Notes under the pieces: model-generated
What the model saw: the letters and a program-made list of their open reading frames with translations, nothing else
Database searches by the model: none
What the model was told of the DNA's origin: nothing
Made by a program: the position numbers and the translations under genes
In this document: one piece after another, positions 55,201 through 64,000 of the stretch
How positions within the stretch are numbered: position 1 is the stretch's first letter
How the letters are laid out: each line of letters starts with the position of its first letter
Assembly (NCBI GenBank): GCA_963556495.2
Contig: OY747723.1
Coordinates: forward strand, 14,664,501-14,728,500
Source: Valencia hispanica
Taxonomy: Eukaryota; Chordata; Actinopteri; Cyprinodontiformes; Valenciidae
Direction: 5' to 3'
Length of the DNA: 64,000 bases

Positions 55201-58200
55201 ACCACTTTAAGTGTTGTACAAATACTTTTAGTAGCACATATCAACTTTTTTTTTTTTTTTTTGTCAGTATGAAGGGGGAATTGTGATCCATGTGCAGAGC
55301 GACAGAAGGAGTTCTCCTAATTCTTGTGTTTTTGTCGTCAATATATAAATAAAACAAAACAAACGAAGCTTGACCAGAGATCAACTTTTAGCCTACATGT
55401 AAAATGTACCACCGTACATCACTCTCCCTTAGTGGTGGCAGAATCATGCCGTGGGAAAGCTTTTGCAAAGCACCCAGGTCCCACTCAAGCCCATCAATGA
55501 TGGGTCCACCTCCGTGCCTAATACAGCGTAGCATGTTATACATCTAAATAAAGGTAGCTCGATATTAATGGAGTGAAAATGTCCACGTAACTAAAAAACA
55601 AAACAAACAAAAAAAGCTTCTCCAATATTCATTTTAGATTTACCTCGCAGAAGAGCGTGTCATGCACACTCCACACCGTTTCCACGTTGGCTTTCTTCAG
55701 TCCTGTTTTATTTCTTACCAGCTCTATCAGGTCCTGAAGAAGAGAAAACATGAAATGAAGTGTCCCTAAACGTTTTTCCTTTCAACCAAGCACATTTTCC
55801 AGGAATCACTTTTCTCGTATCGACTGGTTTGAGTTCAAACAAATAAAAAGATTCACCCGGTACTCCGTGGTGACGTTAAGAAATTCCGCTGTGTGTTCAG
55901 TTTCATTCATCAGCTGTTTGTAGCGCGGACAGTCTTCCAGGGGAAACGAGAGCAGCTGGAGGAGACGGACAACAAGGACACCGGGTCAGAAATGTGCCGC
56001 CGGGAACATCTGCCGAAACCCAGCAGAACCGATACAGACCCTTTCTTCGCTCTGCGGTACGGTGTGCACTGGTATGGGCTGCCACTTTAAACTGGGCCGA
56101 AAGATCTGCCGACCTCCAGGGGGGTAGAGACCTACGGAAAAAGCACGAGGCGGTACAGTTTGAGGAAAAAGATTACGAAAAGGGAAAAATACTAAAACAG
56201 AAACTGACCCGCAAGGTTGGCCTCGGCGCTCATCAGGGTGCGATCAACATCTGTACTGCGGACTAAAATCTGATGGGAGGAGGAGGAAACGTGTTCAGCC
56301 GCTTGTCGATCCTCAAGCGATCTAGAGGAAAAAAGGGAGGAAAACGTTTCCATCTCTCACCTCGTGCCTGTTGTAGGATTCGTTGAGGAAGCCCTGGTAC
56401 CGCGTCCTCAGAAACCGGCCCAGCTCATAATGCTGCCGCATCCCGTCCTTACAAACACAAAGCACAGAGGGGAGCGTGACCATCCAGGCTGGTTTATGAC
56501 TTTTTTTCTGTTTTTTTTTTTTTTTTTACATCAAAAGAACAATTTATAATTCATAAAAACGATCACATGTTTGGGGTGAAAAACGCATTAATTGCACATG
56601 AGAACACAGAATTTTCGGCGTTTTCTACAGTTAAGCATGGAGGATGAGGTGTAATGCTCTGGGACGCTTTGACATTAACCCATAAAAACTGATTTATTTT
56701 TCACTTCTTTTTTTAGCATTGCGTCCAAACAGAAACAGGGTGGTTTCAGGAACCCCGAGGAACGAGTTAATGGGCTGCTGGAACCAGCCACGCCCACGCC
56801 AGAACCCCACACTCAGGAACTCCTTCCGCAGTCACCTGACTGAGAGGTGCAGCTCAGATTTAAAGCTACTTCACCTGTGACAGCTGTCCAAAGCCCTGAG
56901 GCCAGGCGCTTTCTTGGTAGGGGTCAGTAGGGTAGGCCTTCACTGGTGATCGGTCACCATGTCGAAACAACTGGAGGGGGGAGAGAGGAGAGGTCAGGTG
57001 ACGTACAACCAGAAATGACTGCGGTTCACCTTAATTCAAAACGTGAAACCCATAACTAGTTTATATCTGTTACTTTGAACTATTACGGCTCAAAGATAAT
57101 AATAAATAAATAAAAAGTGTTTCTCAGGAAACTTCCATATTAAGACTTTTAAAATAGAAATATTTTGATATGGCCCTTCTAGGGATGTGTATTGGCAAGA
57201 ATCTGGTGATGTGATATGTATCACAACACAGGGGGGGGGGGGGGCGATACGATATATTGCGACACTATGAGTAAGACTATATATTGTGATTTTTAAAACT
57301 TAATTTAACCGTGGATAAATAGTCCCGGCATTCTAAACACTCCAACCTGTTTCATACTTTAAACACATCCGGTTTCATTACTAGATCTAGTTGATCCACT
57401 GGAACGAAGAGGGTGACAAACAGCCAACAACTAGTGGTCATACTTTTCATTTTACTACAAAAATTACTGTCATTAATGGATCCATTCAAATTCTAAAAAG
57501 TTAAATAAATCGATACATTGCTTTTGAATATCAAAACAATATTGTGACATAAAATGCCGCGATATGTCGGCGCATCGATATTTTTTTACATCCCTAGCCC
57601 CTTCACAATCACAAAGACTGATGGAAAGTCAAGTGGAAGGAAAATGTACGACACTCACTGCCACTCTCACTTTAAAGAACGTTTAGGTTTTTACATGTGT
57701 GTAACATTCTGCAATATATTTACTTTCTGCGCATCAGGGTTACTTTATTTGTACCCAGAAGGTAAATTTGCTTTTACAGAGAAATTACACCATTTGGCAT
57801 CTTTCACAAAAAAACAAAAACAAACACACACACTAAACCTGACAAACGCGTATTGGGAAAAATTAGAGAAGTGATTAGAAACAATATAAATATAAATGCA
57901 TATTAAGGATGTAGCCCAGCCTGGTGGGCTAAAAGAGAGAATAAAATTGCAAATTCGGCCAAAAACCTAAAAGGGAAACACGTCAAAACGCAGAGTCACT
58001 AGAATCTCCTTCAGATGAAACAGTTTGTTCCACTTTTATCCGTGTGGTTTCAGTAGCCAGTCTGCTGACACTGAAGGTGTTTGTAAGCGTCGGTCAAAAG
58101 CTTAGACAGGGTTTATACAGGAATCCTAGAGTTGAATTTACTACCTTTTACAACCTTTTTGACTACCTCTCCATAATTTTTACTACAATCACAACATTGA

Positions 58201-60583
58201 GCAGCGGCCTCTTTTGTGGGCGTGATACTGACCCATGTGTGATGATGGTCCATCCCTGACCCAAAACTAAATGTTATTCCACTCACTTCAAAGTATAAAT
58301 GTGATGATGTCTTGACCAATATATAATAATTTCCAGAAGACTAGAATAAATAGAATATAAACAAAATGCAATGACCCTCACAAGAAAATGTTTTAAACGA
58401 AATGGGTAACTGCTCCTCCCGTGCGCGAATCCGCTGATGATGAATGGTGGATGCTCCGTGAGACTTGATCGCCGTAACACCATTCCAGGTCAGATTAATG
58501 GTTTCTCTGCATAGCTTGCAGTAAGCTTCCCGCTCATTCCCCCCCCAACAGGCCCATTTTGTGAAAATTACGTTTAAGTTTCCGGCCGGTGTTCCGACTA
58601 TCTGTGCTACCATAGACATATATAAAGAATGGACCCCGCATTGGCTGCTCTGAGGCAAGAAATGCGGCCCCCATCTTGGGCCGGTATTCCCATCCGCAGA
58701 CTTCCACCATAATAGCAGCAGTTATTACAAGATGCTTGAATACTGTGTGACGTACTTGTGTTCAAATCAGCGGACTGTTGAGAGTAGGGCTCGGGGGGGA
58801 TAACTTTTCACAAGCAAGACTGAACATTTTTATTGTTTGTCACAAATATATATATATATTTACGGGAATAACCAAAGAATAAGAACAAATTTACTACCAT
58901 GTCAGGTTGTGCTCATTACTTTTTAAGGGCCTTAATTTCAAGTCATTTAATTTACTCCTTTTTACTACCTTTTACCCCCCCCCACCCCCCAAAAAAAGCA
59001 GCTTTAGACCCAGATTCTTTAAAAACCAGTTCGCACAGGTCAAAACAGCTCAGCACCAAAAGGAAAATTTCCATTACAAACTAAGAGTTTAGCAACCCTT
59101 CCTCACCACCTATAGTGTTATGCAGGCTCGTCGGTCCAGTTGATTAGGTTGAGTTTTTATTTTTATTTTTACAACAGCTGACGTTTTAAAGACCACAGGG
59201 AAAGTCTGGCTTGCCAGTTCCTCCCAAAATGAGGCGATGTGCAAAAACCGTCGCACCCATAACAGCCGAGGAAAGAAAAATCAAGCGTGCAAACTATTTG
59301 TAGGACAGATTATCCCCTTCTCGAGTCCTAATCTAGTTTGATTCAGGTTTCCCTTATAGCTTCTTGGCAGGAAAACTACGCAATGGTTTCTAGGAAAGAC
59401 TACAGGCCTTATAATTTATGACCTTGACAACAAAACTTAGCAACACCTTTTACATCAACTCTGACCGGCCTCTCCTGTCCCACAGCATGATTTTGCCGCC
59501 ACCGTGTATTCCGGCACAGGGATGATGTGGTCCAGGTGAGGTGCAGACCCAGAAATCGGCATTGGGAGAACCTCGTCAGCGTGTCTCTAGACAAAATGTA
59601 AACGTGCAGATATGAAATTTGGGTCCGAGTTGTGGAAGGGGCTAACTGACCTGGAGCCAGTGATTCGCCTTTATTGTTGGCAGTCATGGTTTTTGGTAAT
59701 ATCATATTTGGACACAGAAAACCAAACCATAACGATCCACCTTTGCGCTTGAAAACATGACTGATCTCAAAGGGCATTTCGGTTCCCACAACCCAGTCAG
59801 AAACAGTGTCTATTGTGTTAGGAAAACAAAGCCAAAAGGAGAAAAGAGTTGATTTTAATAATAAAATAATCAGCAGTCATCTTGAATGCTGCGTTGCTTT
59901 TGCCAAAAGGTTGCTTACAAAGACAAAAGTGGAGCGTGGCAGGCAAAATGAGATCAAGCTAGGAGGGGGGGAAAAACATGAAAATCCCATTTTATAGCTG
60001 TTGTTCCGTGTGGTCAATAACTTCTGTATTTCTGACTTACCAAATCTTTATTGCTTTACAACACCCTGTTCAAATATGCAAGCTCACATGATGCAGAACT
60101 ACGTGTTAAGACTTTGTTTTAAATACGTTCGTTTGAAAAGAAACACTGCCACAACTTTACAAAATTAATAAAATACTTATTGCTTTATTAATATATAGCA
60201 CAGCTTTAGTGAGCCTTAGTGTTAGCTAGCGCTATAAACCAAAACAAATCTATGACCTTACTAATAACAACGTCGTCTAAAATTGCTTATTTTCAAGCCG
60301 AATTAATAACAACGCATCAAAGATTTCACAACACTCTAAAAGTGGCAGAAACAACCAATCATGTTTACATAAGAGCAAATAATAACTACATTTCACACAT
60401 TCTCGAATGCAATCCCGTACGTGTTCAGCCATTTCGGTGTCGGTTGGTACCCGCAGCTTCCGTAGCGTTACGGCAAACGTGACCAACACTCACCACGGTA
60501 GCATAAACCAGCTGTCTTCCAGCGAGGGCTTGTCGGCACACAGAGGACAGAGCGACAAGAAGGAGAGCCGCCGTGGACACCAT
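52209..60583 (-). CDS. acp2: lysosomal-type histidine acid phosphatase (ACP2-like), 13 coding exons, 421 aa
   Basis: Coding exons in transcript order: 60583-60494, 56970-56875, 56447-56361, 56269-56209, 56131-56040, 55955-55857, 55733-55644, 55094-55011, 54916-54868, 54287-54199, 54095-53989, 52617-52442, 52354-52209. Total 1266 nt, phases consistent, GT-AG throughout. The enzyme hydrolyses phosphate monoesters at acid pH. A signal peptide ([16 protein letters not shown]...) is followed by the catalytic RHGDRSP (His34 is the expected nucleophile). Next come [41 protein letters not shown] and ARLQGG-like SRLQGG. The proton-donor HD lies at 280-281 (HDTTVTALQ), then [12 protein letters not shown] and [18 protein letters not shown]. 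Residues about 375-398 form a membrane helix, and the short tail has GYHHV, equivalent to the tyrosine sorting motif of lysosomal acid phosphatase. This tail favours ACP2 over ACP3. The start codon has a strong context (AACATGG). The donor of the exon at 53989 is weak (GTTGGT). Confidence 0.9.
52694..53945. mobile_element. candidate Tc1/mariner-like non-autonomous element filling an acp2 intron
   Basis: The left end TACAGTACTGTGCAAAAG and the right end (minus strand TACAGCACTGTGCAAAAG) are inverted with one mismatch over 18 bases, and both begin with TA. It occupies almost all of the intron between the exons at 53989-54095 and 52442-52617. Inside are an A run (53182-53199), another at 53800-53817, and a segment (about 53400-53600) shared with 61860-62030. 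No transposase is present. The interior may be composite. Confidence 0.6.
54520..54830. mobile_element. 311-bp Tc1-type MITE in an acp2 intron
   Basis: TA at 54520-54521 and 54829-54830 flanks inverted ends: left CAGTTGAAACCAGATATTTA, right (minus strand) CAGTTGAAGGCAGAAAGTTA. They stay similar for about 40 bp. The CAGTTGAA...ACATACACTT start is typical of fish Tc1 elements. Only AT-rich sequence lies between. Confidence 0.85.
55370..55510 (+). pseudogene. Tc1 fragment in an acp2 intron
   Basis: The stretch TGGTGGCAGAATCATGCCGT (55434-55453) corresponds to the Tc1 'GGGSIMLWG' block. It is short and decayed. A similar scrap lies at about 56630-56680 (TTAAGCATGGAGGATGAGGT). Confidence 0.5.
57180..57596. 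mobile_element. 417-bp non-autonomous hAT element in acp2 intron 1
   Basis: The ends TAGGGATGT and ACATCCCTA are perfect inverted repeats. Flanking 8-mers GGCCCTTC (57172-57179) and GCCCCTTC (57597-57604) differ at one position, as expected for an old hAT target duplication. A G run of about 14 lies inside (57231-57244). No coding sequence is present. Confidence 0.82.
58430..58570 (-). pseudogene. BED-like zinc-finger fragment of a hAT-type transposase
   Basis: The minus strand reads [20 protein letters not shown], then [11 protein letters not shown]. The spacing C-x2-C ... H-x5-H and the 'IKSHG..S.H' pattern are those of BED-type fingers in hAT transposases and derived genes. Nothing else of the protein is seen. 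It is on the same strand as acp2 but lies in its first intron without suitable splice phase evidence. Confidence 0.5.
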
Positions 60584-60661
60584 GTTTCCTCCGCTGACCG
60601 TTGGGCTCTGCCACCGCGCAGAGTCTGTTGTCGCTTTTCTTTTCCTGCTCAGACAGAGATG

Positions 60662-61316
60662 ATATGGAGGACCATCCCTGCCAAAATTGACAATAACTAA
60701 ATTAGTCAATGTGGAAATAAATAATAAATGAGATAATACATTTGTAAATAAATATGGGAATACATAAATAAATGTGGAAATAAATGAAGAAAGACATGTG
60801 GAAAAAAAAAGAAATAAAACTGGAAATACATTTGTGAATAAAGAAATACATATAGCAAGAAATAAATACAAATGAAAATTAAAAAGAAATGTGAAAACCC
60901 ATCTGTAAATTAATCATTTGAGCAATAAATAAATGTGGAAACAAAATCCATCCATTTTCTGTACCCGTCCAATTATTTTGAATAAATAAATATTTTTGTA
61001 AATACATAATTAAATGGTTGATTTACTCCCACATATATTTATTTGATATTGTATTTGCCCATTTATTTATTTATTTCTACATTTATTTATTTATTGCTAT
61101 ATTTATTTCCACATTTATTTATTTAATTCCATTTCACATTTACTAATTTATTTATTTGCGCATTCATTTATTTATTTCCAATTTTATTCATTTGTTTCTA
61201 TATTTATTTCCATATTTATTTATTTCCACATGTATTTAATTAATCATTTCCACATGTATTTAATTATGTATTTCCACATTTATCTATTTATCTCCAATTT
61301 TATTTTATTGCCACAT

Positions 61317-61375
<59 letters not shown>

Positions 61376-61407
61376 TTGTCAATTTTGGCAGGGATGGTCC
61401 TCCATAT
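60662..61407. mobile_element. 746-bp foldback element with ATTT/AAAT arrays
   Basis: The left end ATATGGAGGACCATCCCTGC (continuing CAAAATTGACAATAA) is repeated exactly in inverse orientation at the right end (…TTATTGTCAATTTTGG to CCATAT at 61407). The left half is full of AAATAAATGTGGAAATA words. The right half is full of their reverse complements, including a pure (ATTT)n run at about 61316-61376. The whole is a large imperfect hairpin. No coding sequence is present. Confidence 0.85.
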
Positions 61408-62029
61408 AGGGGGGGGAAGCCCGCTGTTCCACTTCAGAGCAAAGCGAATGACCGGTATCAAGAAAAATAAAAGGTGGGGAACAAAATGCTGAAATGCGAT
61501 TGTGAGATAATTCAGCTTTGACAGGGTATTAGGACAACATTGTAGAAATTTGATGAAAGATTATTACGCTTTGGCAGGCGGCAATCATTTTATTTTGAAA
61601 AACACAAACCGGAAATATATTCTTAGTTTTTTTATATACATGCATTTTGATTTCAGCTTTAAGAGTTTGACAAGTATTATTTTCTTCACTGTTGGATCCA
61701 CTAGAGCAGTGGGGCGGTTGAGAATTTTTTAATTCAGAAGAGTAATTATTTCTATTATTAGAAGATAGGCACCAGCCCCCCGCAACCCTACATTAGGATG
61801 GACGGGTATAGAAAATGGATGGATGGATTATTTATTTCCAGAGATTATAAAATCATTTTCTTCTTGTGAAAGCCTTTTTGAAGTTTGTTATTTAACTAAA
61901 CTTTTCTAACCACATTGAGAATGAACACTTTAAATATGTTAAAATCAAAAGTCTTGGCCAAGTCCTGAAAGTGTTTCAGTACTGTGCCAGATGGCCTCTT
62001 TTTTGGAAATCAAAATATGGTCACCCTAT

Positions 62030-62375
62030 TGATATGCAGGAGCAGCTTATTGAGCTGAAGAGTGACAGTAGACTGAAAGGAACTCTTTGGCTCCTCCCCT
62101 CTTTCGTCATTCTGGGCAGCATTGATGCAGGAATATCCTCAACTCTGTGACGTCACCTTGAAGATTCTCCTTCCTTTCACGTCGACATATTTGTGTGAGG
62201 CAGGATTTTCATAAATGACTGCACTCAAAACAAAATACTGCAATCGTGCACAAATCCAGGATGATTTGAGGCTATGTTTATCAAACATTGAGCAAAGAAT
62301 TGAGGATATTTGCGAGGCAAAGCAGGCTCAGGTCTCACATCAACATCACCTACCTGCAAGGTTCTGTAAATAATG
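62030..62375 (+). pseudogene. decayed hAT transposase C-terminal (dimerisation) region
   Basis: The plus strand reads MQEQLIELKSDSRLKGTL, then TYLCEAGFS, a stop, then MTALKTKYCNRAQIQDDLRL and CLSNIEQRIEDICEAKQAQ. This is the order and content of the hATC region (CE-x-GFS...L..K.R..L...DLR..LS...P.I..LC..KQAQ) of ZBED5/SCAND3-type hAT transposases. An in-frame TAA follows the GFS block and there are frame changes upstream. Confidence 0.75.
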
Positions 62376-62394
62376 CAGATGATGCCTATTATTA

Positions 62395-62645
62395 GGCCTA
62401 GTAATAATAACAATAATAAAGGATAAATTAATAGCAGAGGTCTGGTGCCAATTCCCAATTATAGCAATAGCCTAGTAATGATAATAGGCCTATTGATGAT
62501 AACAACAACAACAACAAAGCAGGTAACCTCACATAATTATATAGCAATAGCCTAGTAATGATGATAGGCCTACTGATGATGATGATAACAATAATAATAA
62601 TAATAATAATAATGTGGGCCTAAAAATAATAGCCTAGGGCGGGCT
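62395..62645. repeat. microsatellite cluster
   Basis: Runs of TAA/AAT, AAC and GAT trinucleotides are interspersed with two copies of an ATAGCAATAGCCTAGTAATG unit (about 62461 and 62541). TCTA repeats follow at 62646-62659. Confidence 0.75.
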
Positions 62646-63023
62646 ATCTATCTATCTATGCAAGATGATGTGGAGTGGGGGGGGGGGGACAGTATTTGTT
62701 GGGGCTATGATTGCCATCAGATGCAGTCGAGACCATACATATACCTCAAAAACATACAAAATAGGTACCAAAGAAGCTGTTGATAATTCTGACAATAAAC
62801 CACAAAATTAATTATCAATTTTTAAATTCATACTGCCCACCCCCAAGTCCCATGTGTCACATTTAGGATGGTGTGGACAGGATGATGATGTGCAGTTTTT
62901 AGTTCATTTTGACAGGTAGGCTAAATACAATTGCCTGCCACACTTTCGAGATTTTTATTTGGTAACGTTTATGACACTCATACAACACAAGACACAATTT
63001 AAATTAGTCAAATGGATTTAGAC

Positions 63024-63190
63024 AGAGGTGGAGAGAATACTAAAATGTTCTACTCTAGTAAAAGTACTACTACTGTGATCAAACTTTACTCAAGTCCAAG
63101 TAAAATTACCAGTCTAAAAATGTACAAGTAAAAGTAGCTTATTTAAAATGTACTCAGAGTAAGAGTTAGTTACTTTTTTTTAGAAAGATT
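63024..63190. repeat. hAT-like terminal fragment
   Basis: It begins CAGAGGTGGAGAGAATACTA and continues with AGTAAAAGTACT and ACTTTACTCAAGTCCAAGTA words. This resembles the terminal part of the hAT element at 33707-34383. No opposite end was found. Confidence 0.5.
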
Positions 63191-63376
63191 TACAGGTACA
63201 GTTATTAAGTCGTATACATATTCATTATAACTGATGCCCCGCAACGCAGCAAAGGATGGCTGGATATAACTTAGAGGTAAAGCGTGTTTACTTCCTTTTG
63301 GCCACTAGAGGTCAGTATTGCTACAAGCAAAATAATATCTCACTATCTGAATGACAGGTGACACTTACTTGAGGTC

Positions 63377-63425
63377 AGGGGTCGGCAACCTTTTCAATTC
63401 AAAGAGCCGTTTATTACTATTAGAA
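63377..63425 (+). repeat. hAT-type element end
   Basis: CAGGGGTCGGCAACCTTTTC followed by AATTCAAAGAGCC is a familiar terminus of non-autonomous hAT elements. The other end was not located in the window. Confidence 0.5.
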
Positions 63426-64000
63426 AATGAAAATTAGTAAAAAGCTAGAAAAACCCAACTGACCCTTGGACCTTTTTCGAAAAAAGATATCCAAACTTTT
63501 TTTTTTTTAAACGCTTGATAAAATTTGGTTTTATTGTGAAAGTAGAAAATTCAAAATGAACTGCGTTTGTGGTTTAGATTTTAGAATAAACAAAAAATAA
63601 TAATAATTTCACGTATGTTGCAACTAAATTACTTAAAATGACTGAAAAACTCTCGAACTATTATTGTCATAGAAGATCTGCAGATATTTATACAAATACA
63701 CAGAACTGCTTTCAAATGTAGTTCAAATGTAATTCAGGTTGATCAAATGGCTAAGGCTGACCGTGTTATTAACTGATTAGATTTCACAAGCTTTGATGAT
63801 AAATATAGCTAAGTATCTTCACTGTGAAAGTGGAAATTTATCTGATGCTTTCAAAAATCGTCAACAAGTGGAAGCATGCATTGAAAAGAAGGATATTGCT
63901 CTCGACATCGAACCCTGTGGTACTCCATAATTAGCCCTGGTGTCTGAGGATGATGAATCAGTAACAGAAACAAACTGGAATCTATCAGAGAGATGCTATC

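Larger units (their letters stand above)
56971..60493 (-). other. acp2 intron 1
   Basis: The 3.5-kb first intron contains the hAT element at 57180-57596, the BED-like fragment at 58430-58570, a short Tc1 scrap near 59478-59510 (minus strand) and a TA-rich run near 58846-58860. The rest (57610-58400, 58870-59450, 59520-60490) shows no recognisable gene. Confidence 0.6.
60584..64000. other. right flank, repeat-rich
   Basis: Only about 78 bp separate the acp2 ATG from the foldback element, so the acp2 promoter must lie in or beside it. Further right are a repeat segment shared with acp2 intron 11 (61860-62030), a decayed hAT transposase end (62030-62370), microsatellites (62395-62640), a G run near 62677 and two hAT-like scraps (63024-63190, 63377-63420). 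No functional gene is recognised, and 63430-64000 is unassigned. Confidence 0.55.

Noticed and set aside
60425..60871. A single-exon 148-residue protein on the minus strand
   Set aside because: Its middle is the acp2 signal-peptide exon read through its donor. The upstream part is the AT-rich foldback element.
63900..64000. A gene starting at the right edge
   Set aside because: The sequence shares CTGTGGTACTCCATAA and nearby words with 10270-10400, so it is better read as a dispersed repeat.

Overview
The window looks like nuclear DNA of a ray-finned fish, probably a percomorph. The reasons are spliced vertebrate genes with GT-AG introns, a heavy load of Tc1/mariner, hAT and L2-type elements of the kind common in teleosts, and a modest AT bias. 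No species can be named from the sequence alone. Three protein-coding genes can be assembled exon by exon in consistent phase, and everything else is transposon-derived, simple repeat or unassigned non-coding sequence.

Layout. 1-11065: gene-poor left flank with decayed Tc1 fragments and a purine-rich tract. 11066-12551: a Tc1-family transposon with an uninterrupted 346-residue DD34E transposase (minus strand). About 12915-15660: a broken non-LTR retrotransposon with a second Tc1-type element (13175-14339) inside it. 16223-24945 (minus): txndc16, 19 coding exons, 825 codons. One of its introns is almost filled by a TTAA-flanked element (23434-24326) carrying a THAP-like fragment. About 25720-30171: a nearly full-length but broken L2-type LINE. 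30172-32523: likely shared promoter of the head-to-head pair txndc16/gpr137c, with two divergently oriented YY1-type motifs, a CLEAR-like E-box and a 49-bp palindrome. 32524-47446 (plus): gpr137c, 8 coding exons, 452 codons, with hAT and Tc1 insertions in its introns, including an internally deleted sister of the intact Tc1. 47447-52208: intergenic, with a degenerate tandem array. 52209-60583 (minus): a 13-exon histidine acid phosphatase, best read as acp2 (421 codons). A 0.75-kb foldback element begins about 80 bp upstream of its start codon. 60584-64000: repeat-rich right flank with a decayed hAT transposase end.

Gene relationships. txndc16 (an ER-lumen thioredoxin-fold protein) and gpr137c (a multi-pass membrane protein of a lysosome-associated family) are divergent. 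gpr137c and acp2 (a lysosomal phosphatase) converge. From memory, human TXNDC16 and GPR137C are also divergent neighbours, so that pairing looks ancestral. The acp2 neighbour cannot be judged from this window. I found no convincing new biochemical system. The most informative observations are about transposable elements (the Kolobok/T2-like THAP element, a hAT element with a perfect 8-bp target duplication, an apparently intact Tc1 and its deletion derivative) and about the divergent promoter.
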